From NCBI GenBank assembly GCA_018241685.1, contig JAFEDJ010000071.1, forward strand, positions 1-64,000: a DNA stretch of 64,000 nt. The letters run 5' to 3'. The notes beneath the pieces are model-generated. The model was not told where the DNA came from. It ran no database searches and saw nothing but the letters and a program-made list of their open reading frames with translations. Position numbers and translations under genes: made by a program. Shown one piece after another: positions 25,103 to 36,723 of the stretch. The stretch is from Pseudomonadota bacterium (GTDB lineage Bacteria > Pseudomonadota > Gammaproteobacteria > Burkholderiales > Rhodocyclaceae). The first letter of the stretch is position 1. Each line of letters opens with the position of its first letter.

Positions 25103-26329
25103 ATGACTGCCGCTGTTGCTGACCGTCCCGAATTGTTCCCTCTGCGAAAACGCACCGGGACCGCGGCCTTCCATATGTCGAAGGAGGCAGTGGATTTTGG
25201 CTACGAGGACCTCGACAAGCTCACTCAAAAAGAAGCCGTCACGTTCATGGCCGAAGCCCGGTGGGGCTCGACGAAGGAAATGCCATGCACGCATTGCGGG
25301 ACGTTCGACGCCCACTACTGGAACATCAAAGAGCTGCGCTGGAAATGTACCTGTTGTGGCAAACGATTTTCGGTGACGTCGGGAACCGTGTTCGCGGACC
25401 GGAAGCTATCCCTCATCAAGATTCTAAAAATCATCTTTTCATGGGCCAACGGCGCATCGGGGAAGCCTGCACTGCAGTTACGCCGAGACTGGAATGTAGC
25501 CTACTCAACAGTTTTCACCTTGGTCCATAAGCTTCGGGAGGGGCTGCTTCGCGGGTTCAACGTGGGGGTGCTGTGCGGTGTGCAGGAAGTCGATGGCATG
25601 GACGTCAATGGCCGTCGGTATCGTGAGAAACGGAACAAACCACAGAGCGGGAGTTCCTCAGCGAAACCAAGAGTGCCAGAGCACCTACTCAAGCCCAAGG
25701 TAGACCCGGAGACCGGAGAAATCGTCGGACCACCGAAGCCCCCGAAGTTTGGGAAGACGGCCAAGCAGCCCGCCGACAGGCGGTTGCTCCTAGTCATGCG
25801 ACAACGAGGGAAGAGCCAGGGCAGAGGTGCCTCTGCAACCCGGATTGCCATTGCGCTCTCTGAATGCGGAAAAACCGTCACCGCCCTGGCCACGCGATAC
25901 GCGTCAGCTGAATCGAAGATGATGAGCGACGAAGACCCGTCCTATGCGACATTCTCGAAGCTTTTCGCCGAGCACAAGACCATCAACCACTCTAAGCAGT
26001 ATGCCCTGCCGGATGGGACAAACAACAACCAGGCGGAGAGCTTCAACTGGCGGATGCGTCGGGCGGTGGAAGGCATCTACCTGAACCCCAGCAACAAGTA
26101 CCTGAAAGACTACGGGGCAGAGCAAGCCTGGCGGGAAGACACACGCCGCATGTCCACTGGGCAGAAATTAAAGAATCTGCTTCGAGTGGCGATGGGCGTT
26201 GGAATGTCCCTATGGTGGCGAGGGTTCACGCACGGCGCACACCGAGATGAAGAACTGCTGATTGAAGGCCCTCGACCTGCGAGCGGGCGTGGGCCCAAGA
26301 AGGGGGCGAAGCCGAAACCGCCTCGGTAG
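25103..26329 (+). CDS. IS1595 family transposase (ISXO2-like)
   Basis: This 408-aa transposase has an N-terminal zinc ribbon (CTHC around 25284 and CTCC about 18 residues later) followed by the IS1595 catalytic core. Recognised elements are the first Asp in QEVDGMDVNG, the second in SDEDPSYATF, and the third-site block NNNQAESFNWRMRRAVEGIYLNPSNK. A Pro/Lys-rich insertion of roughly 50 residues separates the first two motifs, making it longer than many relatives. The frame is intact. The family is known to generate 8-bp target duplications, matching the duplication at the ends of this element. Confidence 0.92.
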   Translation: MTAAVADRPELFPLRKRTGTAAFHMSKEAVDFGYEDLDKLTQKEAVTFMAEARWGSTKEMPCTHCGTFDAHYWNIKELRWKCTCCGKRFSVTSGTVFADRKLSLIKILKIIFSWANGASGKPALQLRRDWNVAYSTVFTLVHKLREGLLRGFNVGVLCGVQEVDGMDVNGRRYREKRNKPQSGSSSAKPRVPEHLLKPKVDPETGEIVGPPKPPKFGKTAKQPADRRLLLVMRQRGKSQGRGASATRIAIALSECGKTVTALATRYASAESKMMSDEDPSYATFSKLFAEHKTINHSKQYALPDGTNNNQAESFNWRMRRAVEGIYLNPSNKYLKDYGAEQAWREDTRRMSTGQKLKNLLRVAMGVGMSLWWRGFTHGAHRDEELLIEGPRPASGRGPKKGAKPKPPR

Positions 26330-26394
26330 GCTCAGGTACCCGCAAGCATGCTTCCTTGCCGTCACCACCTTCAGATTGAGTTTGAGGGCAGGAA

Positions 26395-26724
26395 TCATCG
26401 ACTTGACTGAGTTTGTTCAGCGAGGCTGCCCAAGTATCTCGTGACAGCAGCCTTACTTCCTCGCAGCCCATATTGCTTCAGCCAGGCGTTACTCTCCCCA
26501 ATAGACGTAGGGTCAATGTCAGCGTCGAACTGCCTCAAAGTGGCATAGAGTGCATCTCGGTTCTCCTGGACTTCGGCATACCTTGCTTCCAGGTACTCAT
26601 AGTGCTTGGGGTGTTCTGCCAGGAGCTTCTCCAGTAGCGCAAGCTCATGATGAGCTTCAGCGACCAGTTGAGCCAGCTTTGTCAGGGCGGTTTGGGTTCG
26701 CGTCCGGGTTCTTGTGAGTGCCAT
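26395..26724 (-). CDS. Hypothetical protein with coiled-coil N-terminus (109 aa)
   Basis: The family is not recognised. The first 70 residues are strongly helical (ALTKLAQLVAEAHHELALLEKLLAEH) and probably a coiled coil. The C-terminus WLKQYGLRGSKAAVTRYLGSLA could be a short helix-turn-helix. Its ATG overlaps the stop of the upstream gene (TAATG), so it is the last of a three-gene leftward operon at the right end of the transposon, converging on the transposase. Confidence 0.65.
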   Translation of the reverse strand: MALTRTRTRTQTALTKLAQLVAEAHHELALLEKLLAEHPKHYEYLEARYAEVQENRDALYATLRQFDADIDPTSIGESNAWLKQYGLRGSKAAVTRYLGSLAEQTQSSR

Positions 26725-27323
26725 TAACGGTCAGCCTCCCAGACTTGCACACCAATTTCGTGGGGCTTGGGTTCCCCTTCGGGCATCCCCATAGCTCCGG
26801 ACCTCTGCGCAATCGCGAGCGCTTCCAAGGTTGGCAGTTCTGCCTTCCACCGCCAGACGCCCACTCGCGTATTCCTTGCTGCGGGGTCATGCAGCCGTTC
26901 GACCAATCCATCTCGCACCAGGTGACGCAGGACTGGTGCCAGTGAGTGGTCTCGAAAACGCTGCCTTTCCTTGTTGGTGGCAAGGACCAAGCCGAAAGTC
27001 TGAACGGCCAATTCGACAAGGCTAAGCGTATCGACTCCCTTGGGTGCAGCATTTTTTAAAGCCGTAACTAAGAGGTTTCTAAAACTCCCTCGAACACCAT
27101 ATTTGCCGTGAGCCCGAACCGGCGGGACAAACATTCCAAGCCTAGAAAAACCAGAAATAGCTGCAGCTTGAGATAGCGCCTGCAGGGTTGCGGCTGCCGC
27201 GGCTCGCCTTTCTGCCAGTCGTGCCATCTCTTCGTCAATGCGCTCGATTTCGCCCGAGAGTGCGGCCAGCTCGTTGGCTAGCCACTTAACATAGGGAGGC
27301 GTATGCGTGCGCTTGCTGTTCAT
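26724..27323 (-). CDS. Hypothetical winged-helix-like protein, paralogue A (199 aa)
   Basis: The ATG at 27323 has GGAG 7 nt upstream. The N-terminus is a predicted coiled coil (LAALSGEIERIDEEMARLAERRAAA). The C-terminal half (KYGVRGSFRNLLVTAL, then RQRFRDHSLAPVLRHLVRDGLVERLHD, then VGVWRWKAELPTLEALA) reads like a winged-helix DNA-binding domain. It is clearly homologous to the next gene upstream (27352-27906), which shares the order coiled coil, KGRYGSRG, RTKWKDNSLRACLRSLLADGKVERIH, GQWRWRNGLPSL. No name is known to me. Confidence 0.7.
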   Translation of the reverse strand: MNSKRTHTPPYVKWLANELAALSGEIERIDEEMARLAERRAAAAATLQALSQAAAISGFSRLGMFVPPVRAHGKYGVRGSFRNLLVTALKNAAPKGVDTLSLVELAVQTFGLVLATNKERQRFRDHSLAPVLRHLVRDGLVERLHDPAARNTRVGVWRWKAELPTLEALAIAQRSGAMGMPEGEPKPHEIGVQVWEADR

Positions 27324-27351
27324 GCGGAAACTCCAGCAGCAGTTAAGCGCA

Positions 27352-27906
27352 TCATTTGACCTCCGTACATGCGTGCTCGGAGAGACTTGCCAACTCTGCG
27401 AGTGAGGGAAGCCCATTCCGCCAGCGCCATTGCCCTGATTCATGTGAGCCGGAATAGCTTGCGCTATGAATACGCTCAACTTTTCCATCAGCCAGCAAAC
27501 TTCTAAGGCATGCCCGAAGAGAGTTGTCCTTCCACTTTGTACGCTCCGAGCGAGTAGCGAACTCCAGGCTGAAGCATATTTGGATGGCGCTCGACAGTTC
27601 CCAAGTCGAAACCGGTGCAGGCGCTGCAGCAATAAGAAGCGCGCTGACAGCCTCTCGCAGGGCGCCCCGCGAGCCATAGCGGCCCTTCCAAGCACGCACG
27701 GTGCCGGCCGCATTGCCCGATACCCAAGCGTTGATAAGCTCAACGGTTCTGTCTATCGCGAAAATTCGATACTCGACAGTGGCGAGTCGAGCTTCAAGCC
27801 GCTGACGGCGTTCGGCTAGCTGCAGAGCTTCGCCCGAAAGTGCGGCTCTCTCGTTGAGGAGCCACTTGATGTCTGAGGGGGTGCGTTGAATCACGAGAGT
27901 AAGCAT
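27352..27906 (-). CDS. Hypothetical winged-helix-like protein, paralogue B (184 aa)
   Basis: This is a tandem paralogue of the gene downstream, with the same layout: LLNERAALSGEALQLAERRQRLEARL as coiled coil, then a winged-helix-like region (WKDNSLRACLRSLLADGKVERIH) and the shared ending GQWRWRNGLPSLAEL. The ATG at 27906 is preferred; a TTG nine codons earlier is possible. A perfect inverted repeat flanks the start codon. Recent duplication within a transposon suggests two specificities or a heterodimer, but function is unknown. Confidence 0.7.
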   Translation of the reverse strand: MLTLVIQRTPSDIKWLLNERAALSGEALQLAERRQRLEARLATVEYRIFAIDRTVELINAWVSGNAAGTVRAWKGRYGSRGALREAVSALLIAAAPAPVSTWELSSAIQICFSLEFATRSERTKWKDNSLRACLRSLLADGKVERIHSASYSGSHESGQWRWRNGLPSLAELASLSEHACTEVK

Positions 27907-27926
27907 GCGAATGATGATACTCTCGT
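27893..27926. promoter_or_regulatory. Inverted repeat spanning the start of paralogue B
   Basis: ACGAGAGTA (27893-27901) and TACTCTCGT (27918-27926) are perfect 9-bp inverted arms separated by 16 bp, with the ATG codon at 27904-27906 in the spacer. It could be an autoregulatory operator or an mRNA hairpin that occludes the start. Confidence 0.5.
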
Positions 27927-27988
27927 AAAGCAACGGCCTTTGGCGCTAAGTCATTGATTATTCGTTAGGTATGAGAAAATTCTGAGCT

Positions 27989-28013
27989 TTGGGCCATCTG
28001 CTTACTAACACCC
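27989..28013 (-). repeat. Right terminal inverted repeat of the transposon
   Basis: Read on the minus strand it begins GGGTGTTAGTAAGC and ends TGGCCCAA, matching the left end at 22 of 25 positions. Confidence 0.9.
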
Positions 28014-28021
28014 GTTTACCG
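28014..28021. repeat. Target-site duplication, right copy (GTTTACCG)
   Basis: Exact copy of 12032-12039. It contains the stop codon of the leftward esterase gene (TTA at 28016-28018), so the insertion duplicated the very end of that gene without disrupting it. Confidence 0.9.
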
Positions 28022-29062
28022 CCCCGCCGGCTCCGCCAGGCGGGTGAGCATGCGCCGCACTGCAATCATCTGCGGCCCCTTCTGCGTCGCGTAGTCCGGC
28101 GACCCATAACCCCACCAGTCCCAGCAGCCCTTCGGGTTGTAGAGCCAGCGCCAGGAACCCGAGGCCAGGCCACTACGCGCCGCCACCTGCGGATACAGCA
28201 CGATCAGCCGGTTCGCCTCGGCCCACTCGTTGTAGCCCGCCCCCTCGACGAAACGCCGGCCGATCTGGTCTTCACCCTGCAGGCAACCGTGGAAGGCCAC
28301 ATGCACCGCACAGCCGCCGGCACGGCAACTGCGCGGCACATAGGCATAACCCTGCTCGGCCAGCCCCGCATCCGCAGCCGCACCGTCAATGAAGGGACGC
28401 TGGTCGAAAGCCTGCAGCGCCGCTGCATCGACCCGGACACGCGGCTGCAGCGGCCCCAACAGGCTGCGCAGCAATTCGCCCGGCGCATCGAAATCGCCAC
28501 AGCGGTTGATGTAAGGCGGCTCAGACGTCGCACAGGCATTCGGATGCGCGTCGGCGACGGAGATCATCGCGTGCCCCGCGTTCGGCAGGCTCACCACCTG
28601 CAGCGCCGAGGCCGGCACCCACTGGCGATAGAAAGCCAGCAGCGCGTCCACCACCGGGCGGGCGACGGTCTTGTCTCCACCGCCACTGAAAACCCACACC
28701 CTGTCGTCGGCCAGCCCCGCCGGCGGATCGATCAGGCCGCTACGGGCACGGACCTCGACGCGAGCACGCATCTCATCCGGCGTCGGCAACTTGGCCCAGG
28801 CCTGCGGCGCCATGCAATTGACGAGGGCGCGCCAGATGCGCCCCTCCGCGCAGTCGTACGGCCCCGCCGCCAGGACGCCGGCCCCCCTGACGAGCCGCGA
28901 CCAGGCTACCTGGAACTGCACCGCCATGTAGCCGCCGGACGAGATGCCCGACACCGTGACCGCTTCCGCCTTCGCACCAACGGCGGGCAATGGCGGCGCT
29001 GCCAGCAAGACAGCGGGCAACGCCGATCCAAGGACGGCTGCCGCAAGCTTCAACTCAGGCAC
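28016..29062 (-). CDS. Secreted PHB-depolymerase-like esterase
   Basis: This 348-aa protein looks like a type 2 extracellular short-chain polyhydroxyalkanoate depolymerase. Using the GTG at 29062 gives a signal peptide (ELKLAAAVLGSALPAVLLA). The lipase box G-I-S-S-G in TVSGISSGGYM is near the mature N-terminus, and HVAFHGCLQG forms the second conserved block. A candidate GGAG precedes the GTG. Longer in-frame starts would place Arg/Trp-rich sequence before the signal peptide. It overlaps the MAPEG gene by 8 nt. Whether it degrades polymer or another ester is unknown. Confidence 0.8.
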   Translation of the reverse strand: MPELKLAAAVLGSALPAVLLAAPPLPAVGAKAEAVTVSGISSGGYMAVQFQVAWSRLVRGAGVLAAGPYDCAEGRIWRALVNCMAPQAWAKLPTPDEMRARVEVRARSGLIDPPAGLADDRVWVFSGGGDKTVARPVVDALLAFYRQWVPASALQVVSLPNAGHAMISVADAHPNACATSEPPYINRCGDFDAPGELLRSLLGPLQPRVRVDAAALQAFDQRPFIDGAAADAGLAEQGYAYVPRSCRAGGCAVHVAFHGCLQGEDQIGRRFVEGAGYNEWAEANRLIVLYPQVAARSGLASGSWRWLYNPKGCWDWWGYGSPDYATQKGPQMIAVRRMLTRLAEPAGR

Positions 29063-29456
29063 CCAGCAGGCTCCGCAACACACCACCGCCGGCCGCCAGC
29101 CCCAGCGCGCCAAAGGCCAACGCTCCGATGGTGAAGCCGCCGGCGCGCTTCTCCGGCGCCCGCGCATAGCCCACCGCGTACCAGATGCGCCCGACGATCC
29201 ACACGCCACCGAGGCCCGCCGCCAACGCGTCACTCACATAGGCGGCACAGATCCACAGGCACGGCAGCGTCATCACCGCCCACTCGAGAGTGTTCATCTG
29301 CACACGGTACAGTCGCTCGAACACCGGATGGCCGGTCACCGCCGGCGCCTGGATGCCGTACTTGTGGCGCCCCTTGCCGACGGCGAAGCCCGTCCCGAAC
29401 ATCAACAACACGATCAACAAGGTGACACCGGCGGTCAGAGGCAAGGCAGACAACAT
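29055..29456 (-). CDS. MAPEG family membrane protein
   Basis: This 133-aa protein has four hydrophobic helices and the MAPEG signature ERLYRVQMNTLEWAVM near residues 47-62. The family includes glutathione-dependent membrane enzymes, but for bacterial members of this type a reaction cannot be assigned. The gene overlaps the following esterase gene by 8 nt and is divergent from the ABC exporter. Confidence 0.85.
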   Translation of the reverse strand: MLSALPLTAGVTLLIVLLMFGTGFAVGKGRHKYGIQAPAVTGHPVFERLYRVQMNTLEWAVMTLPCLWICAAYVSDALAAGLGGVWIVGRIWYAVGYARAPEKRAGGFTIGALAFGALGLAAGGGVLRSLLGA

Positions 29457-29540
29457 GGCAGGAACATTTTTGATGGACGAAGTGCCTTAGCTTACCGGGC
29501 AATCACGCTGCCACCTACAATCCCGTCGCTGACCTTCGCC

Positions 29541-31295
<1,755 letters not shown>

Positions 31296-31365
31296 GGGCA
31301 GCGCCCCGCGCCTGCATCGGGTAAAGTCTCGCCTTTGATTTTTTGCATCTCCGGAAAGTACCCCG

Positions 31366-33030
<1,665 letters not shown>

Positions 33031-33076
33031 TAGCAGCACGACCCGTGGGGCGCGAGATTTCGCCCCCACAAAAAAA

Positions 33077-33108
33077 AGCCCCCGGCAATTGCGCCGGGGG
33101 CTTTTTGT
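33077..33108. terminator. Bidirectional terminator between ettA and the porin gene
   Basis: Stem AGCCCCCGGC/GCCGGGGGCT is flanked by an A-run on the left and a T-run on the right, so it can terminate both convergent genes. Confidence 0.9.
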
Positions 33109-33127
33109 TTGGTACTTCAGGAAACGC

Positions 33128-35257
33128 TTAGAACGAGTGCAGCAGCGACAGGCCGATGATCTGGGTGACCTGGTCCGGCTTCACGAAAACCTTGGTGCCG
33201 TCCGCATACACCCACTGCGACCAGGTGTAGTCGTCCATCTTGCGCAGGTCGTAGATGTAGTCCAGGCGCACGCGGGTCGCCTTGGTGACCGGATAGGTCG
33301 CGTTCAGCTTGAGGGTGTTCTGCGTGTACTTGGTGTCCGGCAAGACCCCCATTCCGGATGCCAGGGCTCCCGTCGTGGTGCAGGTCGCATTGGTGCAGGT
33401 GGTAGCCGGCAGGTTGCCGATCAGCTGCTTGTTGGTGTCCTGGGAGTACAGGAACTGGGCACCCACATCCACCATCTTCACCTTGCCATTCACACCCAGA
33501 CCGAACTGGTCGGAGTTCTGCTTGAGCGTCGCATCCCACTGAATGAGCGCGCCGGTGCGGAAGGTATTGACCGTGCAGTTGCTGTTGTTGCCCGTCGTAC
33601 ATGCCGCGCCCTGCATGTTCTGGGACGATTCACCCAGTTGCTTTGAATACCAGGCGTTCAGCTTCCAGATATCGCTGACTGCATAGGTACCGTCCAGGGA
33701 CAGCACCTGCCCTTTGCCCTTGTCGAGGCCGTAGGTACTCTTGCGGTAGTCGTCGAAATAAGCTTCATACGCGACCTGCAGGTTCAGGCTCTCGGTCGCG
33801 CTCCAGTCGAGCATGCCGCGGACCTTGTCGCGATTGCGGTCGGCCAGATACACCGGATAGATCGGCGGCGCGCTGGCGCCGAACCAGTCCGAACCCGTGC
33901 GCTCCGAGTGGGCCAGCGACAGGGTGCCATTCACCGTCTCGCTCATGGTCTTGCGCAAGGCCACGCGGGAGGTGGTTTCGGAAACCCGGTGGCGCTCCCA
34001 CTCGAGGCTGCTCTTGTCGGAATAATCGAGGCCGGCGGTCAGGCTGTAGCCACCACCGATGCGGTAATCCGCTTCGAGCTTGCCCCAGTTGGCCACATGG
34101 GACTCGGGGTTGTTGTAGTAATTGGTCGTTACGCCGGCGCTGGTCGTGGTGGCGAACAGACGGATCGGCGTCTTGTCCTGCCGATCCTCGTAACGCCAGG
34201 AGGCCAGCAGCTTGAGGTCCTTGTTGATCCGCGAAGTGATCGACGAGAAAACTTCGGTAGTCCGCACCACGCCCATCAGGTTTGCGCCGATGCCCGGCAG
34301 AGTCGCCTGCCCTGTCAGGAAGGTGTCGTCCTGGCGGCCTTCGGAGTAGGACACTTTCAGGCTCGCCCGCGTGTCCTTCGTGAAGTTATAGGCGCCATTC
34401 ACGTAGAACTGCTGCACCGAGTTGTCCGGCGCCAGCGCGATCGGCGACAGACCGGTGGCAACCAGCGCCGTGTTGGTGCCCGGCACAACGGTCAGCGCGT
34501 TGTACTTGGTGCTCAGGAAGCTGCCGTAATAACCACCGGTGAGCTGGTACTTCTCGGTGGTGTAATCGACCGTGGCCTCGAACTGCTTGTGGTTCTGGTC
34601 GATGGGCTCCGGCGAGAACAGGAAGCCGCTGTACAGGTTGGGCGTTCCGGTACCGGCCACGCCGCGCACGCCATCCATGCGCGTGCCGGTCTTGTCCTCG
34701 TTCTTGAACGAGAAGCCCAGCTTGAGGCCTTCGGCGACGAACTTGCTGGCGGTCAGCGTGGTGATGTCGCGCTCGGTCTTGAGGGTGACGTCGTAGGCGT
34801 TCGGATTGTTGGCAGCCCCCGCCGTGCTGGCGATATTGGGCTGCACGATCGTGTTGCGGCCAACGCCCTGCACCGCCGTCGTCACGTCATAGGGAGCGTA
34901 GCGCGGGATCTGGTCATAGCTGAGGCCCAGTGACCAGTCGCCCTGCTTCTCGTAGCGGATGCTCAGCTCCTGGGTGCGCAGGCCGAGATTGCGGGCGTTC
35001 AGCTTGAACCACTTGGCCTCCTCGTCGCGGCGCACCACGTCGATGTCCACGTTGCCGTTGAAGCCTTCGTTGTTGACGCCGCTGTACTGGCGGTACAGCG
35101 GATTCACCGCGCTGTAGTACGGCAGGTTGAGCGCCGCCTCGGTCTTGTTGGGGCTGGTCAGCTCCTCGACTTCATCCGCCCACACGCTGGCGACCGGAAA
35201 CACCGCTGACAAGGCCATGACAATGGCAGTCTGCCGGAAATTCAGATGCTTGCTCAT
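33128..35257 (-). CDS. MtrB/PioB family outer-membrane beta-barrel
   Basis: This 709-aa barrel should insert in the outer membrane and sheath the adjacent decaheme cytochrome, allowing electrons to cross. It has a signal peptide (MSKHLNFRQTAIVMALSAVFPVASVWA), a long series of alternating beta strands, and a C-terminal aromatic residue (LSLLHSF) as in outer-membrane proteins. GGAGG lies 6 nt before the ATG at 35257; an ATG two codons earlier is too close to it. The N-terminal CxxC of some MtrB proteins is not seen. It is the last gene of the electron-transfer operon. Confidence 0.88.
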   Translation of the reverse strand: MSKHLNFRQTAIVMALSAVFPVASVWADEVEELTSPNKTEAALNLPYYSAVNPLYRQYSGVNNEGFNGNVDIDVVRRDEEAKWFKLNARNLGLRTQELSIRYEKQGDWSLGLSYDQIPRYAPYDVTTAVQGVGRNTIVQPNIASTAGAANNPNAYDVTLKTERDITTLTASKFVAEGLKLGFSFKNEDKTGTRMDGVRGVAGTGTPNLYSGFLFSPEPIDQNHKQFEATVDYTTEKYQLTGGYYGSFLSTKYNALTVVPGTNTALVATGLSPIALAPDNSVQQFYVNGAYNFTKDTRASLKVSYSEGRQDDTFLTGQATLPGIGANLMGVVRTTEVFSSITSRINKDLKLLASWRYEDRQDKTPIRLFATTTSAGVTTNYYNNPESHVANWGKLEADYRIGGGYSLTAGLDYSDKSSLEWERHRVSETTSRVALRKTMSETVNGTLSLAHSERTGSDWFGASAPPIYPVYLADRNRDKVRGMLDWSATESLNLQVAYEAYFDDYRKSTYGLDKGKGQVLSLDGTYAVSDIWKLNAWYSKQLGESSQNMQGAACTTGNNSNCTVNTFRTGALIQWDATLKQNSDQFGLGVNGKVKMVDVGAQFLYSQDTNKQLIGNLPATTCTNATCTTTGALASGMGVLPDTKYTQNTLKLNATYPVTKATRVRLDYIYDLRKMDDYTWSQWVYADGTKVFVKPDQVTQIIGLSLLHSF

Positions 35258-35272
35258 GATCATCCTCCTCGC

Positions 35273-36256
35273 TCAGCGGAAGAAGCGGAACGGGCCGCTG
35301 GACGTCGCATTGCTGGGGCTGTTGCTGCCATGGATGTTGGTGTGGCAGTTCATGCAGCCGCGCGCCTGGGCCATGCCCGGGCCGATGTTGGTGCTGACCG
35401 CATTGGGCAGGTTGCCGCGGGTCGCCGGGATGTTGCCCGGGTGCGAGGAGTCGCCATGACACTGCTGGCACAGGAAGGGCTGGCGCGCCTTGAGCATCGC
35501 GTCCGCCGTGGTGCCGTGGGGGTTGTGGCAGTTGCCGCAATCCTCGACGACCGGCTGGTGGTTATGCACGAAGGGGCCGCGCTTCTCGGCGTGGCAGGTG
35601 TAGCAGGTGGCGTTGGTGGAGTCCTTGACCAACATCTTCGGACCGGCCGAGCCATGCGCGTTGTGGCAATCCGAGCAGGTCATCTTGCCTTCGGGGATCG
35701 GGTGGTGCGACGGCTTGTTGGCCTCGGCGCGCTGCTGCTTGTGGCAGGTGTAGCAGACTTCCGCCTGGGTACGCTTGTCGCGGACCTTGTCCTTGCCAGC
35801 ATGGACCTGGTGGCAGGAGGTACACGAGACATCCCGGTTGGCGTGGGCGCTGGTGTTCCAGTTGATGTGCTTGCCGCCCTGGTGGCAGGTCGTACAGGCG
35901 GCGCTCTTCTCATCGGCGCTGAGCTTCGACGACTTGCCGAAGCTGCGGTCGACGGCCGGGCGTTCCTTCAGCTTTTCGGGGTTGTTGACGTGCTTGTCGC
36001 TGTCGCCGTGACAGCTGGTGCAACTCGGTGTGCGGCCGTCGGCCAGGCTGCCGTGCTTGGTCTTGCCAATATGGAGCAGTTTGGGTTCGTCGCTCTCGTC
36101 ATGGCAGGACGTGCACTTGGCGTCGCCCTTCAGCACGAGATCCTTGGCAGGCGGTTTGCCGCCGCTCGTCGGGGCATCGGCCGCCAGCACGGCGGTGCTG
36201 CCCGCCAATGCCCCAAGCACCATGCATGAGGCGATCAGCTGTCGCAGAAATTTCAT
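35273..36256 (-). CDS. Decaheme c-type cytochrome, MtrA/MtoA-like
   Basis: This 327-aa periplasmic cytochrome has a signal peptide (MKFLRQLIASCMVLGALAGSTAVLAA) and exactly ten CxxCH heme sites, from CTSCH near the N-terminus to CMNCH near the end. The length and heme number match MtrA/MtoA/PioA, which carry electrons through an MtrB barrel. GGGAGA precedes the ATG at 36256. The barrel gene follows after 15 nt. Direction of electron flow (metal reduction or Fe(II) oxidation) cannot be told from sequence. Confidence 0.93.
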   Translation of the reverse strand: MKFLRQLIASCMVLGALAGSTAVLAADAPTSGGKPPAKDLVLKGDAKCTSCHDESDEPKLLHIGKTKHGSLADGRTPSCTSCHGDSDKHVNNPEKLKERPAVDRSFGKSSKLSADEKSAACTTCHQGGKHINWNTSAHANRDVSCTSCHQVHAGKDKVRDKRTQAEVCYTCHKQQRAEANKPSHHPIPEGKMTCSDCHNAHGSAGPKMLVKDSTNATCYTCHAEKRGPFVHNHQPVVEDCGNCHNPHGTTADAMLKARQPFLCQQCHGDSSHPGNIPATRGNLPNAVSTNIGPGMAQARGCMNCHTNIHGSNSPSNATSSGPFRFFR

Positions 36257-36325
36257 GTTGTTTCTCCCTGGTACTACCTGCGTTGTCCGGGATGCCCTGC
36301 AAGTCGGGCATCCCACCCGAACGGC

Positions 36326-36676
36326 TTACTTGCCGAGGGACAGAATCCAGTCGGTCAGATTCTTGATCTCGGCCTTGTCCTTGGTCTTGAGGATCTTGTG
36401 CTCCTCTTCCTTGCCGTCATCGAACTTGACCATCTCGCCGGAGGTGAGGTGATGCAGCAGCTTGGCTTCCGCATCCGGCTTGCCCTTGAAGGACTTGGAA
36501 ATCTCGGTCAGGGACTTGGCCTCCTTCTTCTTGTCTACCGCGTGGCACTTGGTACAGCCTTCCTTCTTGGCCAGCGCCTGGGCGGCATCGGCATCGAAGG
36601 CGAAGGCTTGGGCGGACAGCATCAGGCCGGATGCGCAAAGGCCGGACACCAGCACTGCGGTCAATTTGGATTTCAT
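36326..36676 (-). CDS. Monoheme class I cytochrome c
   Basis: This 116-aa protein has a signal peptide (KSKLTAVLVSGLCASGLMLSAQAFA), one heme site CTKCH at about residue 40, and a Met-containing region (HLTSGEMVKFDDG) that could supply the axial ligand. GAGGAGAG precedes the ATG. It sits between cytochrome b and the decaheme gene, like the small periplasmic shuttle (MtoD-type) in iron-oxidiser clusters, and would move electrons between inner-membrane and outer-membrane modules. Confidence 0.88.
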   Translation of the reverse strand: MKSKLTAVLVSGLCASGLMLSAQAFAFDADAAQALAKKEGCTKCHAVDKKKEAKSLTEISKSFKGKPDAEAKLLHHLTSGEMVKFDDGKEEEHKILKTKDKAEIKNLTDWILSLGK

Positions 36677-36723
36677 GTGCGACTCTCCTCGAGGATGTTT
36701 ATTGCTTGAGTTGGAACGGGAAA

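Larger units (their letters stand above)
12040..28013. mobile_element. 16-kb IS1595-type transposon carrying a type I R-M/STAND defence island
   Basis: The element is bounded by 25-bp terminal inverted repeats (22 of 25 matching; mismatches at positions 9, 15 and 17) and flanked by the 8-bp direct repeat GTTTACCG. It contains an intact IS1595-type transposase (25103-26329), and that family is known to make 8-bp duplications and to carry passenger genes. Cargo: hsdM, hsdS, a phosphoesterase-STAND-like gene, hsdR, a YgjP-like protease, a LexA-like regulator, two unknown genes before the transposase and three unknown genes at the right end. Base composition is visibly less GC-rich than the flanks. 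Removing the element restores a tight convergent junction between the fpr terminator and the esterase stop codon. Assignment of all cargo to one unit transposon is an inference from the ends. Confidence 0.88.
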
